Below are positions 50,801 to 64,000 of a stretch of DNA of 64,000 nt, piece by piece. The position numbers and the translations under genes are program-made. This DNA is from Xiphophorus maculatus (Eukaryota; Chordata; Actinopteri; Cyprinodontiformes; Poeciliidae): NCBI RefSeq assembly GCF_002775205.1, contig NC_036456.1, forward strand, positions 22,564,968 to 22,628,967. The letters are read 5' to 3'. How positions within the stretch are numbered: position 1 is the stretch's first letter; each line of letters opens with the position of its first letter. A model generated the notes under the pieces. The model worked only from the letters and a program-made list of their open reading frames with translations, ran no database searches and had not been told where the DNA came from.

Positions 50801-53800
50801 GCTTAAATGAGAACTTATTACAACCAACACATGCAGAATACCATCCCTATATTCACGACATTGAAACACATAAGGTTACAGTTCACACAGATTCTCCAAA
50901 AATCAGAGTCTCAGATTGGAAATCTGTTCTGATGAGTCTCAATTCAAAACTGAAACAACATTTTCTGGAGTTAAACAATCAGCTCCTCTCAAACATCCCT
51001 CTGAGTTTCTCCTTTGTAAAACCCAAAACAAGGAGGCCTTGAATTGTCTGCAGACCCGTAACAGCCACAGACCGTCGCCAGACACACAACCCACTGCAAC
51101 AGAGAGTCCCACAATCCTTTGCTGCATTGTAACATCAGAGCATGAGTGAATGGAGATGTGGGGGTGTGTATCCTGAAGATTTCAGAGGAATCCTTCTGCT
51201 GTATGATGTGTGTGTGTGTGTGTGTGCTGAGCAGATGTGTGTTTCAGACGTTAGGAGTGTGTTTGTCTGCAGGATGTGAGGCTGATCAGAACATCTCAGG
51301 GGACAGAGGCGTTTGAACTGGATTACAAGCAAAATCACGCCGAGCTGCAACCCCTCCCCTCTATGAATTATTCACCAGAACATTGGGCCTCGTGTTTTTA
51401 CAGAGAACCTGGAACAGAAATTGCTTGGCTGGCAGAAAAACAATCAACAGACAGATCTAAGGAATCAAACCTGGTTGTTGAAAGTTGTTACCTGCACAGT
51501 TTCCTGCTGCTGAAATTCTTATTTTAGACATATTTTCCCGTTAGAGGTTTGATCTCCTCCTGACTGAGGCCCAGACAGATTTCTTGTTCACACCTAACCG
51601 TCATCATCATCACGACGTGTGCATCGCTGATGAAGAGGGGAGCCGGCGACCCAGAATGCTCTGCATCGTCAGTGTGAACTCATTCACATGCTGAAGGATA
51701 AATATAGGGTTCTGGGGATTAAAGAACCCGCCGCCGCTTCACATTTTTTCTTCCATTTCTTCTCGATGGTTGGTGTCACCACACCCCCACTCGCTCTGTG
51801 CAGTCTGTTGCTATGGAAACCCCAACCTTCCTCCCTCCCTTCCTGTTTTTCCATCACTTTGAAGTCGGTTCGGTGACCTACATTAAAAGCTCTTTATTAG
51901 TTTTTGACTTTACAAGTTCATTCTGAGGATCATAGCATGGCAGAGGCTTTCCCTGCTCTGCGGACCGAACCGTTAGGGATCCACCTGAGCTGTACATCAG
52001 TCTGAGAATTGATTCATCTTTGCTCTGCTGTCATTTCTTCAGTGCATACAATAACTCCTGTCGCTGTGTGTTTTAAATGTGTCTTCGTCGGTTTTGTGTG
52101 AGCAGTGAGTTAGTAGAGCTAATTCAGAAGAAGAGAAACGGTGATTGAAGCAGATTGAAATCAATAAATCCCACAGATAGCGAGTGTAATCCAGCCATCC
52201 ATCATCCATACCTGCTGGCGTCTACCTCTTGGAGAATTACCGTCGCTGTCATGTTTTTGTCAGTGGAACGAAGACAGAATACTTGGAGAGAATCCAATGC
52301 ATGCAAGGAAACACTGCAAACAACTGCACAACCTTTCAGACCTTTCTGGATTAATGTTTGCTAAAAAAGAGTCTGATGAAAATCCCAGATCTTATCTGAT
52401 GTCGCTTTTATTAAACTTCACATCAGTTTCCCCCTTTGACAACTTAAACCTCAGATTTCATAACCTAAAGTTTTTATTTTGGCCTTTTTTTCTCTACTTT
52501 GTGCCTGTATATAAACCAACGTTGTCACTTTATTTATAACTGTAACGTAAATAACTCTAAAAATCTCATATACAGTTTATTGTAACCATACATTTCTGAA
52601 ACCTTTGTTTAACATCATATTCAACGTATTTAGGTTGTGATCCCCGTTTGGTCAATCAGTCTCCTGGTGATAGATTACTAATTGTAGTCATAACTACTTT
52701 ACCTGGCAACAGATGATGAGTAAAATGTAGAAAACTAAAGGTGGACATGAATTTATGGCTGAAGCTTGGAGGGTACAAAATACTGTCTGTGGCAGAAAGC
52801 TTCAAAAGTCAGTCACAAAATGACTAAAACTACAAATATGAAATGGAGGGCAGCCGGATTATTGATTCTTTTTCATGTTCTCCTGCTTGTTTAGCATATG
52901 AAAGGAAGACAGTTGGAATATCTGGCAGATTTTCAGACATTGTAAGATTACAGTGCTTCATTGTTAAATGATAAAATCATCAAAAGTAAAAAAGTAAATT
53001 TCAAAATACACGTCAAATATCAGCAGAGCAAGAGAGCAAATAGATTCAGGCATAAGTAGACTGCCACCTGGTGGCCGTTAGGTGAACTGCAGGAAGGAGC
53101 GTTTCAGCTCAACCTTCATCCTTATTAATGCAAACCTCACAGCTGCTTCCTGCTCAGGCCTGCAGAGGGGGCATTATGGTGATAATGGGTCTGGGGATTA
53201 TCCGCAGTACTGAATAAAATATAAAATTAATTTTGTATAGTATTGTATACCCTTTATCTGCTAGCATGATAACAGATCAAAACACAAAGGACTAAATTAT
53301 TCCTTATCATAAAACAGTGTGAGCCAACCTGCTGGTGTCACTGATGCTGTTCAAATGAAAGCATGTGGTCAAGATTTTAATTATTTCTCTATATTTCTTT
53401 ATCTAAATCTTTAACTCTTGTCATTCTTTTCTATTTTTCTCCTGCAGGAACCAGTGGATTCACCCTCAGTCCTCTTCAAATGAAGTTAATTGAACTGATT
53501 GTACTTGAATCATTCCTGAAGGGAAACAATCTGCTTCTCACCTTCTTCTTTTCGGTGTTTCAATGGATAAATAACCATCTGGAATCATCTGGATTTACAT
53601 GGAATCCATGTTTAATCAGGAATGTGGGACAGAAGACTCTCAGATCTACAGAAGAATAACGTTGATGTGGATTATTGACTAAAACCAATCAAACTTAAGA
53701 GCAGTGCAGATCTTTTTAATGTTCAGAATGTGCCAACAGTTTCTACTGGACTGTTTTTCTCCTTTCTCCTGCATGTAAAATGGAGTAAAAAACAAAAAGA

Positions 53801-53931
53801 GTCGGGAAAAAGAACCTGTAAGAAACCAAAGCAACAAACCCTCTGCTTGAAAGCAAAGCATCTTCCCCTGGCTGCGGTGAGGACGGAGGGGTGTGTTTGG
53901 AGGTTCCCCCCCAGCAGGCTGCCGCGCGCAG
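47866..53931. other. Presumed trim2 5' intron(s)
   Basis: About 6 kb with no recognised coding exon. It was searched by eye for the TRIM2 RING motif (CSICLERY..., CPVCRQ) without success. It holds short GT microsatellites near 48985-49008 and 51205-51225. A likely noncoding exon starts after TTTCTCCTGCAG at 53447. Confidence 0.45.
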
Positions 53932-56900
53932 ATGGAGGCCCACCAACACTCCCCAGATAGCAGCAGTGAGGAGTGCACCGTCCTGGAGGCTGCGCCCAGC
54001 AAGAACAGCTGCCTGCAGCATGCAGGGAAGGTAAGAACACCTTCGAGATCACATCAGGTTGAACTTTACCAACACATGAACCAAACAGGACATTTACAAA
54101 AGACAAAATATAATAAAAATATAAAAGGAAGGGAATAAAAACATTATAAAAGAATATTAAACCAAAAAATACAACAGTATTTATATCAGAGTTTCCTGAT
54201 ATGTGTACCTTGATAGTAAAATATGTGAAATAGATATAATGTGTACAATTATACAAAATGAATTCATGGCACCAAATTAATATGAATAGTAATTTATTGG
54301 ATGATGCTACAGATGTAAGAGGGGTGGGTGTAGAAATAACACTTCTACACTTCTACCCACTCCAAATATACTTTTCTACTGTTCCTTTGTTTTGTTTGCT
54401 TTTGTTTTAAATTTATTTTGTTTGTATATTTTGTTTATTCTTTTGTTACACTAAGTTCAATAAAGTCAAACTACAACTGAATTTGACCTTTGAGAAGTAA
54501 TATTTTCCCTACTTCCCTCCATTAAAGGTGATGAACTACCTGGCTTGGATTATTCAAACTCTCACCTCCTTCCATAACTCTTAAAGGGGCAGTTTTATGT
54601 ATTTTTCATATTGCCTTTTTATAGCGCAATCAAATAATTATGCTACATTCAGTTGTTATAAAAATGCTATGTATATACCAAACATGACTTAACATTTTTT
54701 ATTTTGCAATTCACTGCCTTGAACTTGGGCCTCTGTCTCTTTCAAAAGCTCCTGCTCTTTCCGACACACAAAACTTTAATAAAACCTCCCTTTAAATCAG
54801 GTTATAATCTATTTGAGCTTGAGTCTGAAAAATCAACTAAAAGGCATAAATCTGATGGGATTATGAGATGTATAGTTAATTCATCACTATTTGTGCCTGC
54901 AGGTGGCTGACCTGTACTGCTCGGCCTGTGAGTGTGCCCTGTGTGAGGACTGCTTACCGGCCCATGAGGATCACCCCAAGGTGGCGCTCAGCCAGGCTCT
55001 GGAGCAGCACCGGAGCCGGCTGAAGGAGAGACTCGGGGCGGTCCAGAGCAGGTACCAGCAGAGAAACCCCGAAGACCACACATGGACATTTATATGCTAA
55101 TATTTCTGTTGTGATCTAAAATATGAAAAGGAAAGAACATAAATGAGGTACAGCTAGAGTGGGGGTAACTATCACCAGGGAGAGAACTAAAACATGCAGA
55201 ATGGCCCTATAGGACTGATGCTTTTTTCCAGTTGTACTCATAAATGCTAAATTCTGACTTTCCAGTCACTGGAAAACCCCACAAACTGGGATTTCCCACT
55301 GGGAAACTGGAGCAACCCCAACTTCCCCCAGTTGTGACTTGTAAGGCTGACTTTGCAATTCAATATGGCCGCTCCACACATCAATAGTAGGAAGATGTGG
55401 TGGAAACATGTTTATTTTACAAGACACAATGTAAAAGTGAGTCTAAAATCATTGTTAAATGTATCGCCTGAAGATGTAACCTGAGCTAATTAAAAGTGAT
55501 GTTTGCTAATGGAAATTAAAGATTAAAATGATGTTTGTAAGGGCTACAATGTCTGTGGACGTTGCCATATTGAAATACCAACTTCTTAATTAAAACTATT
55601 TTACCTTGAATCGGATGTCAAATCCAGCTCTGAGTTCCCACTTCCCAGTAAACCGGAACGCATCGTGGTTTGGGTCTCTGAGCTGGAGACACAACATTTG
55701 TAAATGGAGAAACACTGACATCTGGTGGCCATATGGGGAAACACAACATGAAGGGCACAAGATTTAAGTATTTGCTGATTGTTAAAGAATGAAATACATG
55801 AAATAGAGAAAAACAAAAACAGTTTAGTATGAAATTATCCTTTTCCCTCCTCCTCTGCAGGCTGCCCCAGATTTCAGATGCTCTGTCCCTTGTTACGGAG
55901 ATTCTCCAGCAGCTGAACAACCAGAGAGCTTCCATCGAAGAGGACATCCAGTCCAGCTTCGAGGACCTGCACAAGCAGCTGGACGTTCGGAAGAGCGTCC
56001 TTCTGATGGAGCTCGAAGTCACATATGGGCTCAAACAAAAGGTGCAGACAGATGTGACAGAGTGTATTTGCAAGTCATTTGGACTCTGACTTTGCAGGAA
56101 GAGAAACTTGGAAGTATTGAAGAATGATCTATCTGTCTTTAGGTCCTCCAAGCCCAGATAGATAACCTCACGCGTGGAGACGGGGACATCACGGCCACCT
56201 GCACCCAGACGGAGGAAGCTCTGGCTGAGGAGGCGAGCGTGGCGACGCTGGAGGTGGAGCATGAGCTGGAGGAGAGGCTTAAGGAGCTGGCCATTCTGAG
56301 AATGCCGTGCCAGCCGGAGGAGAACGACCAGCTGGACCTGGTGATGGAGACAGATGGACTGAGGAAGTCCATTCACAACTTGGGGACCATAGTTACAACC
56401 AGGTGACGATACAAACAGAAAATACAACAAAACGCTGATTATTCTGTATCTAACCCTGCTCTAATCCTTATTTATCCCTCAGCGCTGTGGCAAGTCAGAG
56501 TGAAGCCATGGGCACCGGCTTGGAGCAGTGCATTGTGGGACATCCTGCTTCAGTTACTATAGTAACAAGAGACAAGTCAGGAGGAGCCTGCAAGAGTGGC
56601 AATGCCATCTTATCAGCTGAGGTTTGTTTCAGAAAATCAAAAATAAAAATACAGACAGAGGGAAAACCTAAGCACACCTCTACTGGATTTAAAGAAACTG
56701 AGGAAAATACTTAATTATTTGAACTTCAGCAGATGTGTCCATCTCTATATATCAAATAATACTTCTTGTTTGCAGATGTAACGCAATGATAGCAACTGAG
56801 AAGGAATAAACCAATCTACAAATTGACTGGATGACTTTATTTTGTTGATAGAGTTTCAGAAAATTCAATAAAACGTGTGTGGATGCAGGTATTCACCCCC

Positions 56901-59136
56901 GACGGCAGCATCGTTGATGGTGAGATACTGGACCACAAGAACGGTACATATGAGTTCGTCTACACGGTGCCCAAGGAGGGCAACTTTTCTCTGGCTCTCC
57001 GTCTGTACGACCAGCACATCAAAGGAAGTCCCTTCAAACTGACCGTCACCAAGGCGTCCGAGGTAGAGGTCGAGGTGGGTCGGCTAACCCGGGTGAACCT
57101 TTACAACGTAGGATCAGTGGTTTATAGAACTTTTGTAACTTTCATAGAGTATGTTTACTTATATATACAGATATATATATATTAAGGAAAATATTGAAAA
57201 ATAATTCAGTTTGCTCTATGATGCCCAAAAATTCAACCCACACTTTCAACCTATCATTCATGAAACATATTAAGATTAACACTAATATCTATTGTTTTCT
57301 TTTCTCTGTGGGTTTTCTAGGTGTCTCCATCCACCACCACAGCAACTAACTCGGCAGCCAATGCCACCCCGTCCACAGGCTCCTCTGACGGGACAAAGAG
57401 GCGAGGAAAGTCGCCCGGCCAGAAGAAGAAAGGTTCCAAGAGGGCCAGCAGCGCTCTGGGAACCCCACGACGAAAAACCCAGAATCCCATCGAGGACGAC
57501 CTCATCTTCAAGATCGGTGAGAAAACTTTAAACAATTTCCTCTTGAACATAAAATCTGGGCCACCAGTCTGGATGTCTAGAATGGTAGACATGCTAGAAG
57601 GAGCTAAAAAAGAAGGCGATGCTTGGTACAAGTTCACAGACTCAGGAGGCGATGACTTTGGGTCAATAGTTAGAACCTTAATTAGCAACACAATGGACAA
57701 CGTCTTGGTCTTTAGTAAAATGTTCTTCTCCTTTTCAGGAACTAAGGGTAGAAATAAGGGTGAGTTCACCAACCTTCAAGGAGTGGCTGCCTCTTCCAGC
57801 GGTAGGATTCTGATAGCTGACAGCAACAATCAGTGTGTTCAGGTATACTTCAGTTCCTCCAGTCTTGACAACTCACAAAGGTAAATTCAATGAAACCTAA
57901 GTTTCAGGTTGCAAACTCAGAAATTCATTTGATCCTCAGATTTTCTCCAACGAGGGTGAGTTTAAGAGTCGTTTTGGGGTGCGTGGGCGATCTCCTGGCC
58001 AGCTGCAGCGGCCAACCGGGGTCGCTGTGCACCCGAGCGGTGACATTATTATTGCTGACTATGATAACAAATGGGTTAGCATCTTCACGTGCGAGGGCAA
58101 GTTCAAGGTAAGTTGTTCAGTTCCTCAGTACTGACATTTCTTTTCCATCATGGCTGGTGAGGCATTTTTTGGACATAACTGGTACATCTGCTGTGTCCAA
58201 GGCGAAACTTGGCTCAGGGAGACTCATGGGGCCAAAAGGTGTGTCTGTGGACCAAAATGGTCATGTGATTGTAGTCGACAACAAGGCGTGTACAGTCTTC
58301 ATCTTCCAGCTAACCGGCAAGCTAATTGCTAAGTTTGGGAGTCGGGGGAATGGTGACAAGCAGTTTGCAGGTAAGCCGGATTCTCCATTGAACTGCTGTG
58401 TAAATTAAAAACTGTTTGTTAGAGACTCCTGTAAAACTAAGTACTGTATGTGTGGAGTTTACTTTAATTGTTCAGTTCTACACACCTTGTAAGACAGTGC
58501 TAAAGAACAGCTTTCATTTGAAGCTTTTAATCTTTTGGCTAATCCTTTCACGAAGGGAAGACATTTTGATATAAAACATCTGATTGCTTCCTTGTTCTCG
58601 TCTTGAAGGTCCACACTTTGCAGCAGTGAACAAGAATAATGAGATCATTGTGACAGACTTCCATAACCACTCTGTCAAGGTACGCAATCAATTACATTCA
58701 CCCCCTTGTTTAGAGTCCAATCAACCACTGAACATAGTCTGATGTCTTTGTGCTGTCAGGTTTTTACCACTGAGGGAGAACTTGTGTTGAAGTTCGGCTC
58801 AAACGGGGAAGGAAATGGCCAGTTCAACGCTCCCACTGGTGTAGCTGTGGATGTAAATGGGAACATCATTGTAGCTGACTGGGGCAACAGCAGAATACAG
58901 GTACAACACTGATTTATGGCGTTTATGCAGCATATTAGCAACAGACCCCAGTTATATTTCTCATTTTCATTTAATTTTCTCAGGTTTTTGATGGCAGTGG
59001 CTCCTTCCTGTCCTACATCAACACATCAGCAGACCCGCTGTACGGCCCACAAGGCCTGGCGCTGACCTCGGACGGTCATGTGGTGGTCGCCGACTCTGGT
59101 AACCATTGCTTCAAGGTCTACCGCTACCTACAATGA
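53932..59136 (+). CDS. trim2: TRIM2-type TRIM-NHL protein without a visible RING (13 coding exons, 671 aa)
   Basis: Exons: 53932-54030, 54903-55051, 55861-56041, 56143-56402, 56483-56621, 56889-57074, 57321-57516, 57739-57842, 57940-58107, 58202-58370, 58609-58679, 58760-58900, 58984-59136. They sum to 2016 nt, open. The order is: B-box 2 ([21 protein letters not shown]; about 27-62); coiled coil (about 70-150, with [13 protein letters not shown] as in human TRIM2); filamin/Ig domain (about 240-335, [21 protein letters not shown]); basic linker; and six-bladed NHL propeller (about 403-671, ending [10 protein letters not shown]). The NHL matches TRIM2 better than TRIM3 ([19 protein letters not shown]). 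TRIM2 is a neuronal E3 ligase whose RING lies in the roughly 100 N-terminal residues missing here. The ATG chosen is the first in the exon, after an acceptor (CCCCCCCAGCAG). Confidence 0.9.
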
Positions 59137-62100
59137 TAAAGACTTAGGAGAGGAGAACAAGGACGGCAGTGGTGAGAGTGGAAAGCTAAAGCTCACAATG
59201 TTTAACTCCATCTATCCATTGCATGAACTTGTCCTGATGGATTAACTGAAGGAAAGAAATGCCAAGGAAAACGTTCGGCCTCCGTCCTTACATGACCTGA
59301 ACTTCAGAGGAGATGTCTGATCTTGGTGATGTCTGGAGGAATGAAGCCAGAATGGAATATAAAGGTGAGATGTTGCCTCTCCAGAAACGTATTTCTGCAG
59401 TACTTTGCAGAAATGGATTCCTGTTTTTAATGAAAGATGTCTGCCTTCACCTATAGCGGAAAAGATTGACCAGCCAAGTAATGAATACAAGTGGAAAATT
59501 AATGGTTGCAAAAAAGGAAGAAGACGTACTTTGGAAATCTTGCATATTAAATCTATGTTGTGAATGTTGGATTGACGAAATGTCAGTGGCATAAATGCAG
59601 ATGTCGAAGTAATTTGGTGGGAATGATTTGAATTATTGACAGTTTGACAATGTTCTGCCTTGATGTATTGTATGTAAAAGACAAAATAATGTCTGGTGAG
59701 GTAAAAGGGGTCCAGAGCTTTGACTTTTCTCAGTTTATTGTTTTAAGGCTTCATATCAACTGATCAGATTGTCTTTAAGCAAACTGATCAAGTTTTCAGT
59801 GGAGGCTTGATGGAAATGTAAATATCTGGGCAAGATTACGACCCAAGGAATTCCACTCAATTTCGCTAAATTAAAGCATTATGAGAGGATTAGAGCCACT
59901 GTAGATTAAAAAATATTAATATGGCCACAGAGCAGTCAATTTTACATATTTACTAGAAACATGGTGGATATTCTCTAATGTGGGGTAAAATTGTAAAATT
60001 AAAGGCAAACAATTATCAATATTAAAACTCAGAAATTTTAATGGAAAACCTCAGAAGTTTACCAAGGGTTATGGACCTCATCCATCTTTTACTACCGGAG
60101 ACCCTCTCTAAAAACTCTTATAATTACCTATTATAATAGTTCAAACACCAAATATACCTTAATATGCATTAATACGCACAGTGGAAACCGTCTCAGCAGT
60201 ACTGGTGATGCTAACATCCATGGTCTTCAAGGTACAGCTAACGAAAATAAACAGCGCCATTGATCAATGCATCAACATATTTAAATTCTCTAAGCTCTAT
60301 TTTCTTTTGAATACTTCAAACATGCGTTACAAAAACGTCAAAAAAAATAGGAACATTTTCTGTGATATTTCCACCAAATAAAAAATCCATAAAAACTGAG
60401 GTGTGAATAGGAGGGTCCACTCTATAAGAGTTTTTTCTCTGTGGCCACATTTCTTTATTTTATCATGTACAATGCTCCTAACAGTCGGCAAACTACAGAC
60501 CAATGGCAATACTCCAACCTCCATTTTCAAAGTGATGACTCTGGAAGCATTCGATAGATTTGGATTAATTCCTCCGCCTTGGACCACTTTTAGCTTGTTG
60601 AACATTGTTTGTACATATGGATTGTTTTAATTATGGAATGTTTATTTCTCCCATAAGATTGAATCCTTTAAAAATCTTCAACAATAGATTCATCATTATA
60701 AACAACTGCTTGTCTGACTGTTTGAGTCGTGGAATGGGACTTTCGACCCACAGCATCGTCTCTGTGCTTGGCGCGTGCGGTTGTGTATTACACAGAGGAA
60801 TGAAAAAGCTCTATAAATCTATCTTATATATTTATGAGAACATTTCTAACATTTAAAATCAACATTTCAAATCGTATATCTCTGCTTGTTGTCTTGGCAA
60901 CTGTGAAGAGAAGGCGGGGCTTCTAGAATGTTCAGATTTGGGTTTTTTGTTAATGTCCACGGTTCTAGAGCGCGTTTAGAGTTCTATCGAGTTCCAACGT
61001 CAAACTGTAGAATTTCACACGTCATTTCATGTGGAAACATTACCTCAGTGTTGGAGAAGCATGCTCTTGTTATCACCGTTTGCTTCCATTCAAGCATTTA
61101 GAAGTCATGTTGCCTTCTGTTGAAATATTTAGGATGCACCAAATGTGGACCGTTCAGGGACACTGCGCTGCAGAATGTACTGAGGATAGCCCAAAACCTG
61201 GTCTGATGGTTTAAAGCAGATAAATTTCAAAAACAATGTTTTCCAAAGTGAAGATTTAAAGGAGACAACATCAATACTTGTGTTATGCATGCAAAAACTA
61301 CACTGATCTTGCAGCTTATTGGGTTTTGTTTTCCTTTCTGTGAGATTGTAGATAATGTCCTGGAAAGATTGACTACTGACAGGAAATGATATGGTCCACT
61401 CACTCAGAGTTTTACCATGACAAAACTAAATTGCTTATTTTGCTGACAGTCATCATCCAGCAACATATCCAAATTCCTAAAACTTAAAACCAACTAATTT
61501 GAGTCACTATTTTTGCAAAATTGCATAATTAACAGAGTATTTTCTTGTATATCTTAATAAACTGCCTGAACACTGTATCAGTCAGCAGTCCTGGTAAATT
61601 ATCAATATTTTCACAGCTCCTGCATTGATTTTTTAAAATGCCCATCTATTTTTACTGCATATTGTAGAGGTCGATTCCTCTCTCAATGGTCTGCAGTTAT
61701 GATGCCAATCTTAATTTTTAATGTCTCGTGAGATACTGTCTCATTAGCACAGAGAAGAACAATACTGGTGCTGAGGACTCAGTGAATATCTTCCAGGGCT
61801 TTTACAACCTGTCATAAACCAGTTAGCTGCCATTTAAAATATTTCAGCATTGAGCTAAAACATTTGAAATATTGCCATATCTTCCAGTGGTTTACACAAT
61901 ATCTTGATAAATCAAAAATAGGAAGTTATTCTCTTCATCATATCTAGGCTTGACGATCCCACTGACAAATGACATTCGTTTATTATTTGCTCTTTATTTG
62001 GTTCTTTATCTTGCAGTTTGATTGTTTGTTTCCACCATGTGCTTTGAACTTCTTAAGTGCCCGTATTGTTTTTATACATTTCATCAAGTTGTCTGAATCA

Positions 62101-62180
62101 AACTGCGATTTCCTCGCCTGTTGTGGTTGGAATAATTGTGCAGTCTTATTTATTTTTATTTATTTAATTTTGAAAATAAA
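59137..62180 (+). other. trim2: trim2 3' UTR
   Basis: AT-rich, non-coding sequence running from the stop codon to AATAAA at 62175-62180 (AATTTTGAAAATAAAGTTG). Long 3' UTRs are usual for TRIM2. The end is inferred from the poly(A) signal only. Confidence 0.5.
62175..62180 (+). terminator. trim2: Poly(A) signal, probably trim2
   Basis: AATAAA followed by a GT-rich stretch (GTTGTCTT), about 3 kb after the trim2 stop codon. Confidence 0.5.
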
Positions 62181-62233
62181 GTTGTCTTAAAGGAATAACA
62201 CAAAAGTTAACCAGTTTGAAAACCATTGCACCT

Positions 62234-62366
62234 CATGGTTAACTAGCTAGCTAAAACTAGCTTCTACCATGCTAGTTTTAGCTATTTTGGTTAAAACTAG
62301 CTAGCTAACTAACATGGCAAACCAGCTAAAACTAGTTAGCTAGCTAATACTAGCTAGTTAACCATG
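62234..62366. repeat. CTAG-rich palindromic block
   Basis: A perfect 17-bp inverted repeat (CATGGTTAACTAGCTAG at 62234-62250; complement at 62350-62366) encloses several more CTAGCTAG and AAAACTAG blocks in both orientations. It lies just past the likely trim2 poly(A) site. Confidence 0.8.
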
Positions 62367-64000
62367 GGTTAAACACTTACTACAGCTCACTGGATAGAAT
62401 CGATGTTGTCAAGCCTTTAATTACAAGTACAACTCATTCAGTCTCTTTTAAATGCTAACTAGCTTGCGGCTCTTCAGTCCACTCACGCTAGATTTACTGT
62501 AACCATCCAACAATTGCATGTTTGTCAGAATAAATAGATTAAAATTAGAGTTCTCATCAATCTGTTGTTTCTTTTTCTATTTTGTGCTGATTGTCAGTTT
62601 GTGTAACTGGATTTTCTGATTGTTAGCAAACAAAAGTGCTGCTACGTCTGAGAGGTTTTTTGACTCTCATTGAGCTGGAATGAGTTTTTTTCTTGTCAGT
62701 GGAGTTAAAATTAGGTTATTTCCTAATTTAATCCTTGTTTGCTGGATATTCAGCCTTATTATGTGTAAATAATGAATGTGGATAAAATGATTGAATTTCT
62801 TTCATGAACTTGGTTTGAAATATCCTATAAAACGAATCAGGTCCGTAACAAAAATACCTTTGATAACGTCATAAAAGTGATTGTTTAGTTTCACAATGAA
62901 AGCCCGGACTGTAACCAGCTTCATGTACTGTTATTGCCTGTTCTTACTCTCTGTAACTACTGTCTGTCATGGCTGTTCATGTTTAAGGCCCATATCTGGA
63001 TATTCACACACACTCAACACTGAAATAAAACATTGGTTCCTCTTGTTTTGGTTTATTTTATATATAACATATAATTTCAAGGGACTTTTTAAATTTTTTT
63101 TGCTATTTTCTTCTTTTCTTTGAATACCAAGTGTTTAATATATAACATTAAGATAAAAAGAGATTCAGAACTTGAACAACAAATATCAGTGTTATACATT
63201 TATGCATCTCTTCAGTCCATGTCCATGTGTATGTGGATATTTACTAAGGAGTTCATCCAATGATCACATTTTCTTGCTCTTGATCATTTGCCAACTAGAA
63301 GGCAATCTTCACAGCCTCTCATTCATTTTACTGACCTCCAGAAAAAACGTCTCCTGTTGACAAAGATCCTCTAATATCACCGAGAAAGGTCAAGGTAAAA
63401 AACCCACAAATGAACAACATAGTGTTAACAATGCAAATGTAAACATACTTATTAGTCTTTTGATTTGGTCATTTACATCAAACCAGACTATAAAAAGTGA
63501 TGTTATATTCATTAATATCAGATAACAATACACAAGATTTATTTTCCATTTGCATATTCAAAAGCTACAGCATGCAAACAGCAAAACTTCTCTGTGAAAG
63601 ACCTATTATTCTGCTTTGCATGTTTCATAAACATAAATGTATCTGGAACAAAGAAGATGATGGCCGACCTCTCATTTCAGCTGGGAGTCATTCTCATAGT
63701 CATTAATTATCTCAGTTTACTAAAAGGTCGGATGTTTTCTCACTTCCTGTCATTGACTTCAGGTTGACAGAAAAACTTACCAAACAGACTAGGGTGTTTT
63801 GGGTTTCCAGCAGTGGCTCTGTTTTGGTTTTTTTTTGCACCACTTTCTACTTTCTAAAGAGCAGAAACAGCTTCCTGTGGCAGATATTTTATTTGCCGAT
63901 TCCTTAGTTGTAATATTTTCAAACCAGGTGATGATTGAAAATGTGAAAATCGACACATCAAACGTCTACAACTTCCTAAGACAATGGATCAGCTGGTGAC
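62367..64000. other. Intergenic end of window
   Basis: AT-rich. Open frames are all short and carry no recognisable domain. Nothing further can be supported. Confidence 0.5.

Noticed and set aside
53723-54256. 177-aa minus-strand open frame
   Set aside because: Antisense to the trim2 B-box exon and its flanks; no homology seen.
55618-56430. 270-aa open frame on the minus strand
   Set aside because: It is antisense to trim2 exons 3 and 4, runs through their intron, and shows no domain.

Overview
This window comes from a ray-finned (teleost) fish genome. The genes are spliced, and the intergenic DNA is AT-rich and full of DNA-transposon and LINE debris. The order tlr2 - rnf175 - trim2 also matches the vertebrate TLR2/RNF175/TRIM2 neighbourhood. 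Species cannot be fixed from sequence alone; a percomorph is likely. There are no prokaryotic features, rRNA genes or CRISPR arrays.

Layout. (1) 2.3-15.6 kb, plus strand: two tandem, intact, 11-coding-exon Toll-like receptor 2 genes of 820 and 811 aa. They have diverged in the leucine-rich repeat exons but are nearly identical in exons 1-2 and in the 3' half of the TIR domain, which suggests gene conversion. (2) 16.4-17.1 kb: a 5'-truncated L2-like LINE. (3) 17.7-20.4 kb and 26.5-29.1 kb, minus strand: two FAM111-type trypsin-like proteases. The first is a short form of about 450 aa. The second is a long form of about 684 aa with a PIP-box-like N-terminal motif. Between them lies a hAT element (25.1-26.5 kb) with a perfect 8-bp target duplication, a relic transposase C-terminus and a nested smaller hAT. 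(4) 29.7-34.5 kb: repeats, a decayed piggyBac fragment and a direct duplication. (5) 34.9-39.9 kb, minus strand: complete nine-exon rnf175. (6) 41.3-46.6 kb, minus strand: a three-coding-exon, fully open piggyBac-type transposase gene with an apparent upstream GC-rich promoter and duplicated 5' segments. (7) 47-62 kb, plus strand: a TRIM2-type gene with B-box, coiled coil, filamin and NHL domains, but with no RING exon visible in the window.

Functionally the left half is an innate-defence neighbourhood: TLR2 pathogen sensors beside FAM111 proteases, a family with known antiviral and DNA-replication roles. The right half holds membrane RING ligase (rnf175) and TRIM-NHL genes, with a possible domesticated transposase between them. 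Exon joins were inferred by eye from GT/AG sites, conserved phase and protein homology. All six multi-exon models close in frame, which is the main reason for confidence in them. Start codons were taken as true ATG codons.
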